DNA from: Syntrophales bacterium
GTDB lineage: Bacteria; Desulfobacterota; Syntrophia; Syntrophales; UBA5619
Direction: 5' to 3'
DNA length: 64,000 nucleotides
NCBI GenBank assembly: GCA_023229765.1
Contig: JALNYO010000014.1
Span: 1 to 64,000 of the forward strand
In this document: in pieces, positions 14,400 to 23,441 of the stretch
Layout of the letters: each line of letters starts with the position of its first letter
Numbering within the stretch: the first letter of the stretch is position 1
Made by a program: the position numbers and the translations under genes
The notes under the pieces: generated by a model
What the model was told of the DNA's origin: nothing
Database searches by the model: none
The model's input: only the letters and a program-made list of their open reading frames with translations

Positions 14400-14580
14400 G
14401 TTGACCCGCGAGCCAATTAAATTGACGGCACGGACATAATTGCGGGTCGAACTCAATCCGTTGTTCAACAGGCCCGATCATATTATATAGGGTAAAGATT
14501 AGATTGCGCAGGCGGGAAAGAAGTTGTCTCGTATAAGATTTTCATTGATTTGTCTGATTTCTCCGCAACAGAACCCGTTC
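14382..14580. repeat. 199-bp direct repeat, copy 2
   Basis: Same length as 8299-8497 with about six substitutions. The long imperfect hairpin is conserved and two of the substitutions fall near its tip. The attC-like portion would be 14380-14469 with right core GTTCAAC at 14463-14469. The repeat again ends exactly at CCCGTTC, after which flanking sequences differ. Confidence 0.9.
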
Positions 14581-14890
14581 AAATGAGTAATAATCTGATA
14601 GAGAGAATGATGGACGCCCAACGAGGGCATTAAGAGCGACGGCAAAAAGCCGCCACGCCTTATGCCAGCCGATGGCCATCCGCTTTTGTTCTGGCGCTTC
14701 GCGCCAGTCCATCCCGCAACAAATTGGGTGCACAATCCTGATTATTCTGCTATCTTCGCGCTGAGTTATGGTCTTCCTCGTGATAAAGTTTTGTAGTGAA
14801 ACTGCTTATCGGATTACAGTGACTCAACTTTAATTGCAACTAACCTATTTTCATCGTTCGTGTGCCCGCCCCGGGCATGGGGGTTTATAA
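14581..14890. other. 310-bp stretch without a convincing gene
   Basis: A short minus-strand frame (about 14600-14735; KAWRLFAVALNALVGRP-like) is open but has no start context or recognised family; it may be a relic. A small TGCCCG-CCC-CGGGCA hairpin lies at about 14863-14880 just before the DUF488 gene, and GGGGGT serves as that gene's ribosome binding site. I treat this as the right border of the accessory array. Confidence 0.4.
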
Positions 14891-15478
14891 ATGTTTGAAC
14901 TATTTACGATCGGCCATTCGACACATTCTCTGGAGCGGTTTTTCGATCTCTTGAAAACACATGACATTACAGCCATTTGTGATGTTCGCTCCAGCCCCTA
15001 CAGCCGTTTTACGCCCCAGTTCAACCGCGAAGCGCTGAAAGGCGATCTGGCGAAACAACGCACCAGCTACATCTATTTGGGCGCTGAGCTGGGGCCGCGC
15101 AGCGATGATCCGGCCTGTTACGAAAAAGGAAAAGTTCAATACAAACGTCTGGCCGACAGGGAAATCTTTCAACAGGGACTTGCCCGTCTGCGCAAGGGGA
15201 TGACGGCTCACCGCATTGCGCTGTTATGCGCCGAAAAAGACCCGCTCACATGTCATCGTATGCTGCTGATCTGCCGCTATTTACGCGCTGATGATGTTGT
15301 TATCAGTCATATTCTTGAGGACGGCGCCTTGGAGGATAATCGGGATACGGAAATGCGTCTGATGAGATTATTGAAAATTGATTCGGACGACCTTTTTTGC
15401 TCCAAAGAAGAGCTGATCGAACTTGCCTATAATCTCCAAAGTGAAAAAGTGGCCTATAGTCTGATTGAAGGAGCCTGA
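14891..15478 (+). CDS. DUF488 family protein (first of tandem pair)
   Basis: The 195-residue cytoplasmic protein begins LFTIGHSTHSLERFFDLLKTHDITAICDVRSSPYSR, the DUF488 signature (TIGHS, DVRxxPxSR). Later come the family motifs YIYLGAELGPR and IALLCAEKDPLTCHRMLL, with the conserved C-x-E-x-x-x-x-C-H-R. The extra C-terminal 50 residues are acidic. The family's biochemical role is not known; the conserved cysteines and arginines suggest a nucleotide or thiol-based reaction. It is followed four bases later by a second, divergent DUF488 gene, so the two probably form an operon and perhaps a heterodimer. Confidence 0.85.
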   Translation: MFELFTIGHSTHSLERFFDLLKTHDITAICDVRSSPYSRFTPQFNREALKGDLAKQRTSYIYLGAELGPRSDDPACYEKGKVQYKRLADREIFQQGLARLRKGMTAHRIALLCAEKDPLTCHRMLLICRYLRADDVVISHILEDGALEDNRDTEMRLMRLLKIDSDDLFCSKEELIELAYNLQSEKVAYSLIEGA

Positions 15479-15482
15479 GATC

Positions 15483-15926
15483 ATGAATAAAATAAAGGTA
15501 TTCACCATTGGTTTCACCAAAAAGACGGCAGAGGAATTCTTTACAATTCTGAAGAAAGCGGGAGTCAAGCGGGTGATCGATATCCGGCTCAACAATGTCT
15601 CTCAACTGGCCGGGTTTGCCAAGCGGGATGATTTGCGCTATTTTCTGCGGGCGATCGGCGGAATTGATTATCTTCATCGCCCGGACCTGGCGCCGACGCA
15701 GTCAATATTGGACGCCTTTAAAAAGAACAAGGGAAGCTGGGTTGATTACGAGCGGGACTTCCAACAATTGCTTGTCGAAAGACAGGCAGAAATAAACATA
15801 ACCCCGGAACTGCTGAATGAGGGCTGCCTCCTGTGCAGTGAGGATAAGCCCCTGCATTGCCATCGCCGGCTCGTCGCCGAGTATTTGCGTTCAAAATGGG
15901 GAAACGTGCGGATCATTCACCTATAA
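15483..15926 (+). CDS. DUF488 family protein (second of tandem pair)
   Basis: 147 residues. KVFTIGFTKKTAEEFFTILKKAGVKRVIDIRLNNVSQLAGFAKRDDL is the same fold as the gene before, with DIR in place of DVR, YLHRPDLAPT, and a C-terminal GCLLCSEDKPLHCHRRLVAEYL (C-S-E-x-x-x-x-x-C-H-R). Its shorter length and different loop indicate an old duplication or a distinct subfamily rather than a recent copy. GGAGCCTGAGATC supplies the ribosome binding site at the end of the first gene. The biochemical role is unknown. Confidence 0.85.
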   Translation: MNKIKVFTIGFTKKTAEEFFTILKKAGVKRVIDIRLNNVSQLAGFAKRDDLRYFLRAIGGIDYLHRPDLAPTQSILDAFKKNKGSWVDYERDFQQLLVERQAEINITPELLNEGCLLCSEDKPLHCHRRLVAEYLRSKWGNVRIIHL

Positions 15927-15976
15927 CCCTTTCCCGGTCAATCCTGAATTATAAGGAATGACCGGGAAATTGTTTT

Positions 15977-18900
15977 TTACCCCCAGTAAACCAGATTGGT
16001 CTCCTGCTTGGCGGCCAGGTGCGGATGGTTCGGCAAGACGCGGATCCCGTAGGTGTGGGCGCCATTCTTTTTGACCCGATAGGAAATGAAGAATTTGAGA
16101 ATGCCTTCGGAATCCTTGCCCTCCAGCGGCAACTGAACACATTCCGGCTGCCAGGCGGCGCCGGGATCACTCCTGCCAATTACCATCTCTACCAGAATCT
16201 CCTCCGGCGCCATCTTGCCGGGATCGATCCGGACGCTTACATCGAGGGGTTCCTCCACCCGGATGGTATCGCCCTGAATTCCCGCAACAACAACCTCAAT
16301 AATGTGCAGCGAGGAGAAACGCATCGGCAATTTCTGCTTCCAATCGGCCAGTTCGCGGGCCATTTTGTAGTTGTCGAGATAGATGTCATGTTCACGCAGC
16401 GCCGTCGGCAGGTAGAGGTCGTGATAGTAATCTATCAGCATGCGGTTAGTATTAAACATAGGGATAAGAGTCTGCATGGAGCGCTTGACCATAGCGATCC
16501 ATCGCTCCGGAAGACCGGATATTTCCCGTTCATAGAACATGGGAACCACCGAGTTTTCCAGCAGCGAATAGAGCGACTCGCTGTCCTCCTGATCGGGGTT
16601 TCCGGTTTCATCCCGGGACCCATTGACGACGGGGCCGATTGTCCAGCCGTTGGTCCCGTCGTAGCCCTCAACCCACCAACCATCGGAGATGCTGAGGTTA
16701 AGAACGCCATTGGCAACCACCTTCTCGCCGCTGGTACCGGAGGCCTCCATTGGGCGGCGGGGATTGTTCAGCCAGACGTCCACCCCCTGAACGAGCTGCC
16801 TGGCAACCCCAATGCCGTAACCCTCCACAAAAAATATCCTTCCCCGGAAGCGGGGATCCTTGCAGACGCCTATTACCTTTTTGATCAGTTCTTTTCCCAT
16901 GTCATCCATCGGGTGAGATTTTCCGGAAAACACTATTTGCACCGGCCGGGTAGGGTGGTTCAAGATTCGGTCGAGCCGATCGAGGTCGGAAAGGATCATA
17001 TCCGCCCGCTTGTAAGGTGCGAAGCGGCGGGCAAACCCTATTGTCAGCGTCGTCGGATTCAGTCTGGAGAAAAGCTCTTCCTGCCATGTTTTTGTATAGC
17101 CGTATTTGCTCCAGTTACGGGCAATTTCATCCCTGAGGAAATAGACCAGTTTCTGCCTTAGTTCGTATCTGGCCCGCCACAGGATGTTGTCGGGAATTTC
17201 CTGCACCCGCGCCCAGTATTCCGGATCGGACAGGTGCTTTTCCCAGTCCATGCCGAGGAAGGTGTTGAACACCGTTTTCATCCGCGGGGCGATATAGGAA
17301 AGGGTATGGGCGCCGTTGGTAACATGGGTGATCGGGATGTCCGATTCATCGAAACCCTTCCACACATCGCGCCACATCCTCCGGGAGACCTCTTCGTGCA
17401 GTTTGCTTACGGCGTTGCTTTTGTGTGCCATATTCAGCGCCAGGATCGTCATGAAGAAGGGCTTGCCTTCCCCCGCTTCCCTACGTCCCAACTGCCAGAA
17501 CTGCGACCAGGAAATCCCGGTGCGTTTCACGAAATTGGCAAAATAGTGTTCGAGCAATTCCTGGTTGAACCGTTCATTCCCGGCCTCCACCGGGGTGTGC
17601 GTGGTAAATACGATCGCGCCGCGGACGATCTCGAGCGCCTCGTAGAAGGACAGTTTTTCTTCAGTCATCAAAGATGCAATCCTCTCAAAGACGAGAAATG
17701 CCGAGTGTCCTTCGTTGATATGGTAAACGCGGGGACGAATCCCAAGCTTTTTGAGCAGCTTTACCCCACCCATCCCGAGGAGTATTTCCTGCTCTATCCG
17801 GACCCGGGTGTCAGAGCAGTACAGTCTTTCGGTGATATTCCGATCCTGGGGGGTGTTTCTGGGGATATCGGTGTCCAGCAGATAAAGCTGTGTACGACCG
17901 ACATGAACCTGCCAGATGTTGGCAAAAAGAGTTCGCCCCGGGAATTCCATAGATATCTGAACCGCATTGCCACGGTCGTCCTGGACAATTTCGAGGGGCA
18001 TGCTGGAAAAATCGTTTTGGGGATATTCCTCTTTCTGGGCGCCGTTTTTATCGATGATCTGTTTAAAAAAACCGCTCTTGTAGAGAAGACCGACGCCGAC
18101 CAAGGGCATGTTGAGGTCGCTCGCCGTCTTCAGGTGATCGCCGGAAAGTGTTCCCAAGCCGCCGGAATATATCGGCAGCGATTCATGCAAGCCGTATTCG
18201 GCGCTGAAGTAGGCAACGGGCGACAGCCGTTTGAGCCCTTCGTGCTGCTCGAGCAGAGGATGCAGACTTTTATCGTCCATGTAGTCGTCAAATTGTTTCA
18301 AAATATGGGTGTAGAGGTTCAGATAGCTTGTGTTTTCAGAAGCTTCGAGGAGACGTCCGGAAGAGACGGTCTCCAGTATGCGCACGGGATTGTTGCCCAT
18401 CCCTTCCCATAGTTTGGGGTCCAGCGCCGAAAAGAGTTCGAGGGCGCGCGGGTTCCAGGACCACCAGAGATTATAGGAAAGCTCCCGGAGCCTCGCTATC
18501 TTCAGCGGAAGATTGGCCACTGCTGTAAAGGTGCGGAAGTGTGGAGAAACCGAAGCGGTCCCGGCAAACGTATGCTTCATCCCTGCCAGCAGTTCGTCGT
18601 CTTTGAGCGCCTCTGTGCGAACCTGAGATACGGAGAGGGCAAGCTGAAACGCCTGGGAATAATAGCTGAAAAAATCATTCCAGTTTGCCTTGGCCGCCAC
18701 GAATCGCGCCCCAACGCGCATCTCGTGCAGTTCCTCGTTTGTCAGTCCGACAAATTTCCTCAGTATTTCGTGGAGATCGTCTTCTATTACGGCATCCGGC
18801 TGCCCCATTCTGTTGAGGATAATGATTCCCTTGTTGCCGTTCAGGAATTGTCGCGCCCAAAGTCCGAAGCCGGCCTGATCCGTAGTGATTGTAGGAACCG

Positions 18901-20230
18901 CGTAGGCCGCGCTTTCGAGCGGCGTGTATCCCCAGGGCTCATAGTTGGAGGTGAAAACCCCCAGATCGCAGCCGGACAGCGCTTCGTAATAGGACATGTT
19001 TATCAGGCCATCGTGACCGTTCAAATAGGCCGGAACATAGATTGTCTGAACCCTGTTCTGGGGAAAGTTTCGCAGGCCGAGGCGCTCGCATGTCTGCAGA
19101 ATGGGATCGGAGGCTTCGTTCTGCATGCGATGGGTGGAGATGGGGGGATTGTTCGGATCAGGTTTGACATCGTCGTTTTTCAGGGAAGGGATCAGATCCG
19201 TGTAGCCGCCGAGGACGAAAATAAAGACAAGGATGGTGTTATCCTCGGTGAGTTCCTTGTTCAGGCGGCCGAGCGCCGCAAGCAGGATATCAATCCCCTT
19301 ATTATGGAATTCCCCGCGCCCTGACGTCAGGATAATTCTCGTATTTTCCGGTAAATCCCTGTTCATAAAGCGGCTCGCGGCGGCAAGAAGCTTTTTGCGG
19401 GAGAAAAGCGCGGCGGCATTGTCTGCGACAAGGTCAGGGATACTGGCGATATCGAGACCGTTCGGGGTAATCAGATCGGGGGCGCGACCGAGAAAGTTTT
19501 TGGCTTCCAAAGCAGTTATTTCGCTTACCGTGGTGAAACAGTCGGCTTCCCGGGCCGAGGCGGTTTCCATTGAACACTTGGCGGTAATATTGTGGGCGCT
19601 TGCCTCCTGCTGCGGAGATATATGGTCCATCGAAGAATAGATGTCAACGCCTGACGAGGCGAGCGTTCGTCCCAGCATCGTGGCATGGGTTGTAAAGACG
19701 GTTCCGATTTCCGGCGCCTGTTTCTTCAGGCCGAGCAGACCCGCCCCGGTCATCCATTCGTGGAACTGGGCGACGCTTTTCATCTGCTGGGGGCGAACAA
19801 GCAGATTATGGATAGTCTCGATCACCTCGCTTGCCGCATAACTGAACATGACCGGCTCCACATAGTCCCACCCGCCGGCTATGGAATCTACCCCATAATC
19901 CTCCCAGAGCTTAAAGAGGAGCTGATGCTTGTCGTATTTTTCACCGAACCCCACCAGAATAGCCTTTGGTCTGCCCGGTACATTCCAGCGGCCGAAGCGG
20001 CAGGGTATCTCCTTGATGGCCACCCCTTCCCGAATGTCGTTCCAGATATCCTCGTCCGTTTCCTCGAATTCCGCGTTTGTCTTTAAATCAGGGCCAAGGA
20101 CAAAATATCGCTCGCCGAATACTCGCGAGACCTCGGGAAGTTTGCTTGTTATAACCGTATAGATGCCGCCGACCTTGTTGCAAACCTCCCAGCTTACTTC
20201 AAATAGAAAGTGTTCCCGTTCCTGCGTCAT
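15977..20230 (-). CDS. Glycogen synthase (GT3-like) fused to alpha-glucan phosphorylase (GT35-like)
   Basis: 1417 residues. Residues 1-560 are a glycogen synthase of the eukaryotic-like GT3 type: FEVSWEVCNKVGGIYTVITSKLPEV, FHEWMTGAGLL, VFTTHATMLGRTL, VSEITALEAKNFL...LITPNGLDI, and the acceptor region YEPWGYTPLESAAYAVPTITTD. From about 565 (LPLKIARLRELSYNLWWSWNP) it is an alpha-glucan phosphorylase of the short type, with SAEYGLHESLPIYSGGLGTLSGDHLK, HINEGHSAFL, GFARRFAPYKRADMIL and the PLP lysine K1170 in GTSGEKVVANG. A C-terminal beta domain ends at 1417. One chain thus carries both the building and the degrading activity of glycogen. It lies downstream of a debranching enzyme on the same strand, 92 bases apart, so a glycogen operon is likely. 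ATGAAGGAGAGTTGTC before the start is a good ribosome binding site. Confidence 0.85.
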   Translation of the reverse strand: MTQEREHFLFEVSWEVCNKVGGIYTVITSKLPEVSRVFGERYFVLGPDLKTNAEFEETDEDIWNDIREGVAIKEIPCRFGRWNVPGRPKAILVGFGEKYDKHQLLFKLWEDYGVDSIAGGWDYVEPVMFSYAASEVIETIHNLLVRPQQMKSVAQFHEWMTGAGLLGLKKQAPEIGTVFTTHATMLGRTLASSGVDIYSSMDHISPQQEASAHNITAKCSMETASAREADCFTTVSEITALEAKNFLGRAPDLITPNGLDIASIPDLVADNAAALFSRKKLLAAASRFMNRDLPENTRIILTSGRGEFHNKGIDILLAALGRLNKELTEDNTILVFIFVLGGYTDLIPSLKNDDVKPDPNNPPISTHRMQNEASDPILQTCERLGLRNFPQNRVQTIYVPAYLNGHDGLINMSYYEALSGCDLGVFTSNYEPWGYTPLESAAYAVPTITTDQAGFGLWARQFLNGNKGIIILNRMGQPDAVIEDDLHEILRKFVGLTNEELHEMRVGARFVAAKANWNDFFSYYSQAFQLALSVSQVRTEALKDDELLAGMKHTFAGTASVSPHFRTFTAVANLPLKIARLRELSYNLWWSWNPRALELFSALDPKLWEGMGNNPVRILETVSSGRLLEASENTSYLNLYTHILKQFDDYMDDKSLHPLLEQHEGLKRLSPVAYFSAEYGLHESLPIYSGGLGTLSGDHLKTASDLNMPLVGVGLLYKSGFFKQIIDKNGAQKEEYPQNDFSSMPLEIVQDDRGNAVQISMEFPGRTLFANIWQVHVGRTQLYLLDTDIPRNTPQDRNITERLYCSDTRVRIEQEILLGMGGVKLLKKLGIRPRVYHINEGHSAFLVFERIASLMTEEKLSFYEALEIVRGAIVFTTHTPVEAGNERFNQELLEHYFANFVKRTGISWSQFWQLGRREAGEGKPFFMTILALNMAHKSNAVSKLHEEVSRRMWRDVWKGFDESDIPITHVTNGAHTLSYIAPRMKTVFNTFLGMDWEKHLSDPEYWARVQEIPDNILWRARYELRQKLVYFLRDEIARNWSKYGYTKTWQEELFSRLNPTTLTIGFARRFAPYKRADMILSDLDRLDRILNHPTRPVQIVFSGKSHPMDDMGKELIKKVIGVCKDPRFRGRIFFVEGYGIGVARQLVQGVDVWLNNPRRPMEASGTSGEKVVANGVLNLSISDGWWVEGYDGTNGWTIGPVVNGSRDETGNPDQEDSESLYSLLENSVVPMFYEREISGLPERWIAMVKRSMQTLIPMFNTNRMLIDYYHDLYLPTALREHDIYLDNYKMARELADWKQKLPMRFSSLHIIEVVVAGIQGDTIRVEEPLDVSVRIDPGKMAPEEILVEMVIGRSDPGAAWQPECVQLPLEGKDSEGILKFFISYRVKKNGAHTYGIRVLPNHPHLAAKQETNLVYWG

Positions 20231-20322
20231 GACAACTCTCCTTCATTATTAATTTCGTATTGACAATCTTGTCGCGGCGGCGCTCCCTGCACAAGATTTT
20301 GAATTAATTGATCGTAAACAGA

Positions 20323-22299
20323 TCAATCCCTTATAAGCAGTGAGTACAGCCTTGTCAATTCGGCAACGCTCCAGGCCTGGGCGATGCAGCCGCCGGGATT
20401 GTGAGGTTCGCTTCCGTCAAATACCTCGGAAATGCTGCCTATTCCCGCCTCCGACAGATGTTTTTTGAGAAATGCGCGCAAATATTTCTTAAGGTTTTTC
20501 CTTTCCTGTTCCTTGTCAGCGGCGGCCGTAAGCGCCGCCTGCCCGAAGGCGCCGAGCAGCCATGGCCAGACGGTCCCCTGATGATAGGCGCTATCCCGTT
20601 CGGCGGGATTTCCGATATAGAGCCCGCGATATTCAGGGTCAGAGGGGGAGAGGGTACGTAAACCGAAGGGCGTCAGAAGATGCTCTCTTGCGGCCTGTAC
20701 AACGGCTTTCTGTTCCTCATCGTCGAGCGGGGAAAAGGGCAGCGAAACGGCAAAAAGCTGATTGGGACGGATGGAACGATCCAGAATCCCGTCATTCCAC
20801 ACATCGCCGAGACAGTTATCCTCACGGTTCCAAAATGTTTCCTGAAAAGCTGTCCGCAGATGCGGGATAAAGCCGGGGTCAACAAGCTCGGACTCGCCGA
20901 ATTGGGCGGCCAGCTCCCGGGAAAAACAGAGGGCATTGTACCAGAGGGCGTTTATCTCGACAGGACACCCGTGGCGGGAGGTGACGGGTTTGTTATTGAC
21001 CATGGCATCCATCCAGGTAAGCGCGGTCCCCGGATTGCCGGCATGAAGCAGTCCGGAATTATCAATCCCGGTTTCGAATCTGGTCCCGGCGAGAAAGGAA
21101 CGGATGATCCGTTTCATTACCGGCCAGAAGTGGTTGCGGATCAGCTCCGTGTCGCTCGTCGCCTGAAGCAGCTCCTGAACGGTCCAGAAATACCACAGGG
21201 AGCTGTCCACGGTGTTGTAAGCATCAGGAGTCCCGGCTGCGGTGAAAAAATTGGGGAAGAGGCCATCCTTTTCGTGCAGGCTGATCTCCTTGAGCACTTC
21301 GATTCCTTCCGGCAATCGCCCGGCGTGAAAGCAAAGTCCCGGGAGTGATATAAGCGTGTCTCTGCCCCAACTGTCAAACCATGGATATCCGGCAATGATT
21401 GCGGACTTCCCGGACGGGGTTTTGATTAGAAACTGTCGTCCGGCCTGGAGCAAGGACAGATAGAGTTTCCCGTCCTCCTCATCCAGACCGGCGGCGTACT
21501 TTTTATCGATTGTTCTTTCACGCCCGCGTCGCACCGTTTCGGTCTGCCATATCGCCGGAGAATTCTTCAGTGATTTATCGAGAGAAACGGAAAGGATGAC
21601 GGTGCATTTTCTTTCCACGGGGATATCAATGATGCCGGGCATAAAGAGGTCCTCTTCTCCGGCGAAACCGCGGTTTATCTCCTCTGTGTATTGAAAGCGT
21701 TTATACCATGCCCCCACGGGGATGAACCCTGACCCACGTGATGTCTGAAAGACAATCGCCGGCATTCCCTCGTAGGGTGATAAACTAAAACCGTTTGTCA
21801 ACATTTCCAACCTGTTTTGGAGATATCCATTTTCATTAGACAATTCGTGATAGCCGCGGAAGGCAAGGAGCGGTTTCAGTCGTAAAATACCCCCCCGGGG
21901 ACATTTGTCAACATCGTAACGGACAAGCAGGACGGATTTTCCCGCCGGCAATAATAGCGATTTCTTAATGGTTAGGGCGCCGATCCGGTAGGTGAAACTG
22001 GGAAAATGATCGAAGGTAAAATCGGCAAGCGGCGTGTGTTCAGGCGGAAAAATAAGTCCCGGATAGAGGTGGGAAGTGAAAAAATGCTCTTTCTGGCCGT
22101 TGATTAATGAATCCTCTAACTTAGACAGCAGAACGTAACGCCCTGCCGGCTTTTGGAGAGTGGCGACAAAGAACCCGTGATATTTACGCGTGTGCCGATT
22201 TTCGAGCGTACTGGCCGCATATCCCCCCCGGCCATCTGTTTCCAGCCATTCCCGGGAAATGGACAAATCATGAAATCCTGCGAGATCGATTTTTATCAT
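20323..22299 (-). CDS. Glycogen debranching enzyme (amylo-alpha-1,6-glucosidase type)
   Basis: 658 residues. The N-terminal beta-rich domain (EWLETDGRGGYAASTLENRHTRKYHGFFVATL) is the GDE N-bis region. The C-terminal (alpha/alpha)6 barrel contains IIAGYPWFDSWGRDTLISLPGL, with the catalytic aspartate in WGRD, then NTVDSSLWYFWTVQELL, LTWMDAMVNNKPVTSRHGCPVEINALWYNAL and YHQGTVWPWLLGAF. It removes alpha-1,6 branches left by the phosphorylase encoded next. Length and motifs are those of bacterial/archaeal GDEs that lack the transferase domain. GGAGGCTTTATC gives the ribosome binding site for the ATG at 22299. It is the promoter-proximal gene of the pair. Confidence 0.9.
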   Translation of the reverse strand: MIKIDLAGFHDLSISREWLETDGRGGYAASTLENRHTRKYHGFFVATLQKPAGRYVLLSKLEDSLINGQKEHFFTSHLYPGLIFPPEHTPLADFTFDHFPSFTYRIGALTIKKSLLLPAGKSVLLVRYDVDKCPRGGILRLKPLLAFRGYHELSNENGYLQNRLEMLTNGFSLSPYEGMPAIVFQTSRGSGFIPVGAWYKRFQYTEEINRGFAGEEDLFMPGIIDIPVERKCTVILSVSLDKSLKNSPAIWQTETVRRGRERTIDKKYAAGLDEEDGKLYLSLLQAGRQFLIKTPSGKSAIIAGYPWFDSWGRDTLISLPGLCFHAGRLPEGIEVLKEISLHEKDGLFPNFFTAAGTPDAYNTVDSSLWYFWTVQELLQATSDTELIRNHFWPVMKRIIRSFLAGTRFETGIDNSGLLHAGNPGTALTWMDAMVNNKPVTSRHGCPVEINALWYNALCFSRELAAQFGESELVDPGFIPHLRTAFQETFWNREDNCLGDVWNDGILDRSIRPNQLFAVSLPFSPLDDEEQKAVVQAAREHLLTPFGLRTLSPSDPEYRGLYIGNPAERDSAYHQGTVWPWLLGAFGQAALTAAADKEQERKNLKKYLRAFLKKHLSEAGIGSISEVFDGSEPHNPGGCIAQAWSVAELTRLYSLLIRD

Positions 22300-22468
22300 G
22301 ATAAAGCCTCCTTAGTTTAATCAATCTCCTAAACAACAGATAGTCTTATGATGCCTCGAAGCAGCGCAACTCGCAATGATTAAAAACGCACGCGCTATGC
22401 GCTATGTATGTACGCTTCTTTATTATTATATGCAAACAAAGCAATGAGGATTCGGTAACGTAAATCAG

Positions 22469-23290
22469 CTATGGCATATTGACTATTTCAACGTCCGCAG
22501 GCGGCGTAAAGGTGAAAAAAGAACTGGAAACGCCTGTATTAGTTTGAATATTTGTGAAGTTGAGGCGGGTGGTATTGCCATATTCATCATCGAAACGGCA
22601 TTGAATGATCTGAAAGGTTTTTTTGTCGATCGTCAAATCAATGCGGTCAATGCCGTTTCCCTTTTCTTTCGCCGTTAACTTTAGAAGATAATTGCCGTTT
22701 ATGTCGGCATGTCCGTCCTTGGGAAAACGAACGGAAAAGTCTTCAGAGAGCTTCCCGATTCCCGACAGGAATTTTACAGCGAGTCGTGATCGGTAAACGT
22801 CATCGGCGCTCTGGAGGTACACCATCCGATCCTCGGCGACATAAAGCCATGCTTTTCTGGAGTTTATGATCAGCTTCTTTACTTTTGGCTTAGTATAATC
22901 CCAATACATCATTTTCGGGTTCTTAATCCAGACTGTTCCCTCTTCACGATCCGTCTTTTTCATGGATTTGATGGTTACTTCCTGAATAAAATGAGCCTTC
23001 AAATCGCCTGTCTTTTCGTAAACATCCTGAGTCCGGGCGGTCAGTTCTTCGACAGTGCGAAATTCCGCGTGACCCAAAGAGGGCTGCCCCAACCATAAAA
23101 CAGTTAGTAAAATACCTATAAATAAAAGGGTACTGTGCTTGAAAGGGCGAGTCCCGGGGACGAACGACCATGTCGGCCAGTATCCACGGAACAACCCTTT
23201 GGGCACTCGCAGTCTGCCGGGTCTGAAAGGAGGCTCATAACTATCAGGGATAGTGCTGTAATTTTCCAACATATTGTTATTACTTAGCAT
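22469..23290 (-). CDS. lolA: Outer-membrane lipoprotein carrier protein LolA
   Basis: The mature part (about residue 75 onward) has the LolA pattern: RTVEELTARTQDVYEKTGDLKAHFIQE, GTVWIKNPKMMYWDYTKPK, SADDVYRSRLAVKFLSGIGKL, DLTIDKKTFQIIQCRFDDEYGNTTRLNFTNIQTN and SSFFTFTPPADVEIV. LolA shuttles lipoproteins across the periplasm. A signal peptide is visible (FKHSTLLFIGILLTVLWLGQPSLGHA), but it starts only at about residue 50. The first 45 codons are unusual and may not be translated. No alternative ATG is found close to the signal peptide, so a GTG or TTG start is possible. The gene stands alone, 151 bases from ilvE. Confidence 0.85.
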   Translation of the reverse strand: MLSNNNMLENYSTIPDSYEPPFRPGRLRVPKGLFRGYWPTWSFVPGTRPFKHSTLLFIGILLTVLWLGQPSLGHAEFRTVEELTARTQDVYEKTGDLKAHFIQEVTIKSMKKTDREEGTVWIKNPKMMYWDYTKPKVKKLIINSRKAWLYVAEDRMVYLQSADDVYRSRLAVKFLSGIGKLSEDFSVRFPKDGHADINGNYLLKLTAKEKGNGIDRIDLTIDKKTFQIIQCRFDDEYGNTTRLNFTNIQTNTGVSSSFFTFTPPADVEIVNMP

Positions 23291-23441
23291 ATTTATTGCC
23301 TAAACCTTATGCAAACCGGTAAAAAATTGTAACATTTGAATGGTTGCGATAGTTATCAACACTTTTATCAACAACCCTTTCCACACTGCTGTTGATTCAT
23401 GCGGAAGCTCCCCGTAAGGGGTTTGTTTTGAGCTTTCTTAG

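Noticed and set aside
14499..14735. Minus-strand frame of 63-78 codons after repeat copy 2
   Set aside because: It runs into the repeat and has no ribosome binding site; at most a relic.
16019..18412. Long plus-strand ORFs of 380 and 392 codons opposite the synthase-phosphorylase gene
   Set aside because: They are antisense shadows of a strongly conserved minus-strand coding sequence, have no ribosome binding sites and match no family.
23409..23430. CCCC-GTAA-GGGG stem followed by TTTGTTTT
   Set aside because: It would be a plus-strand terminator, but no plus-strand gene lies upstream; the stem is only 4 bp.
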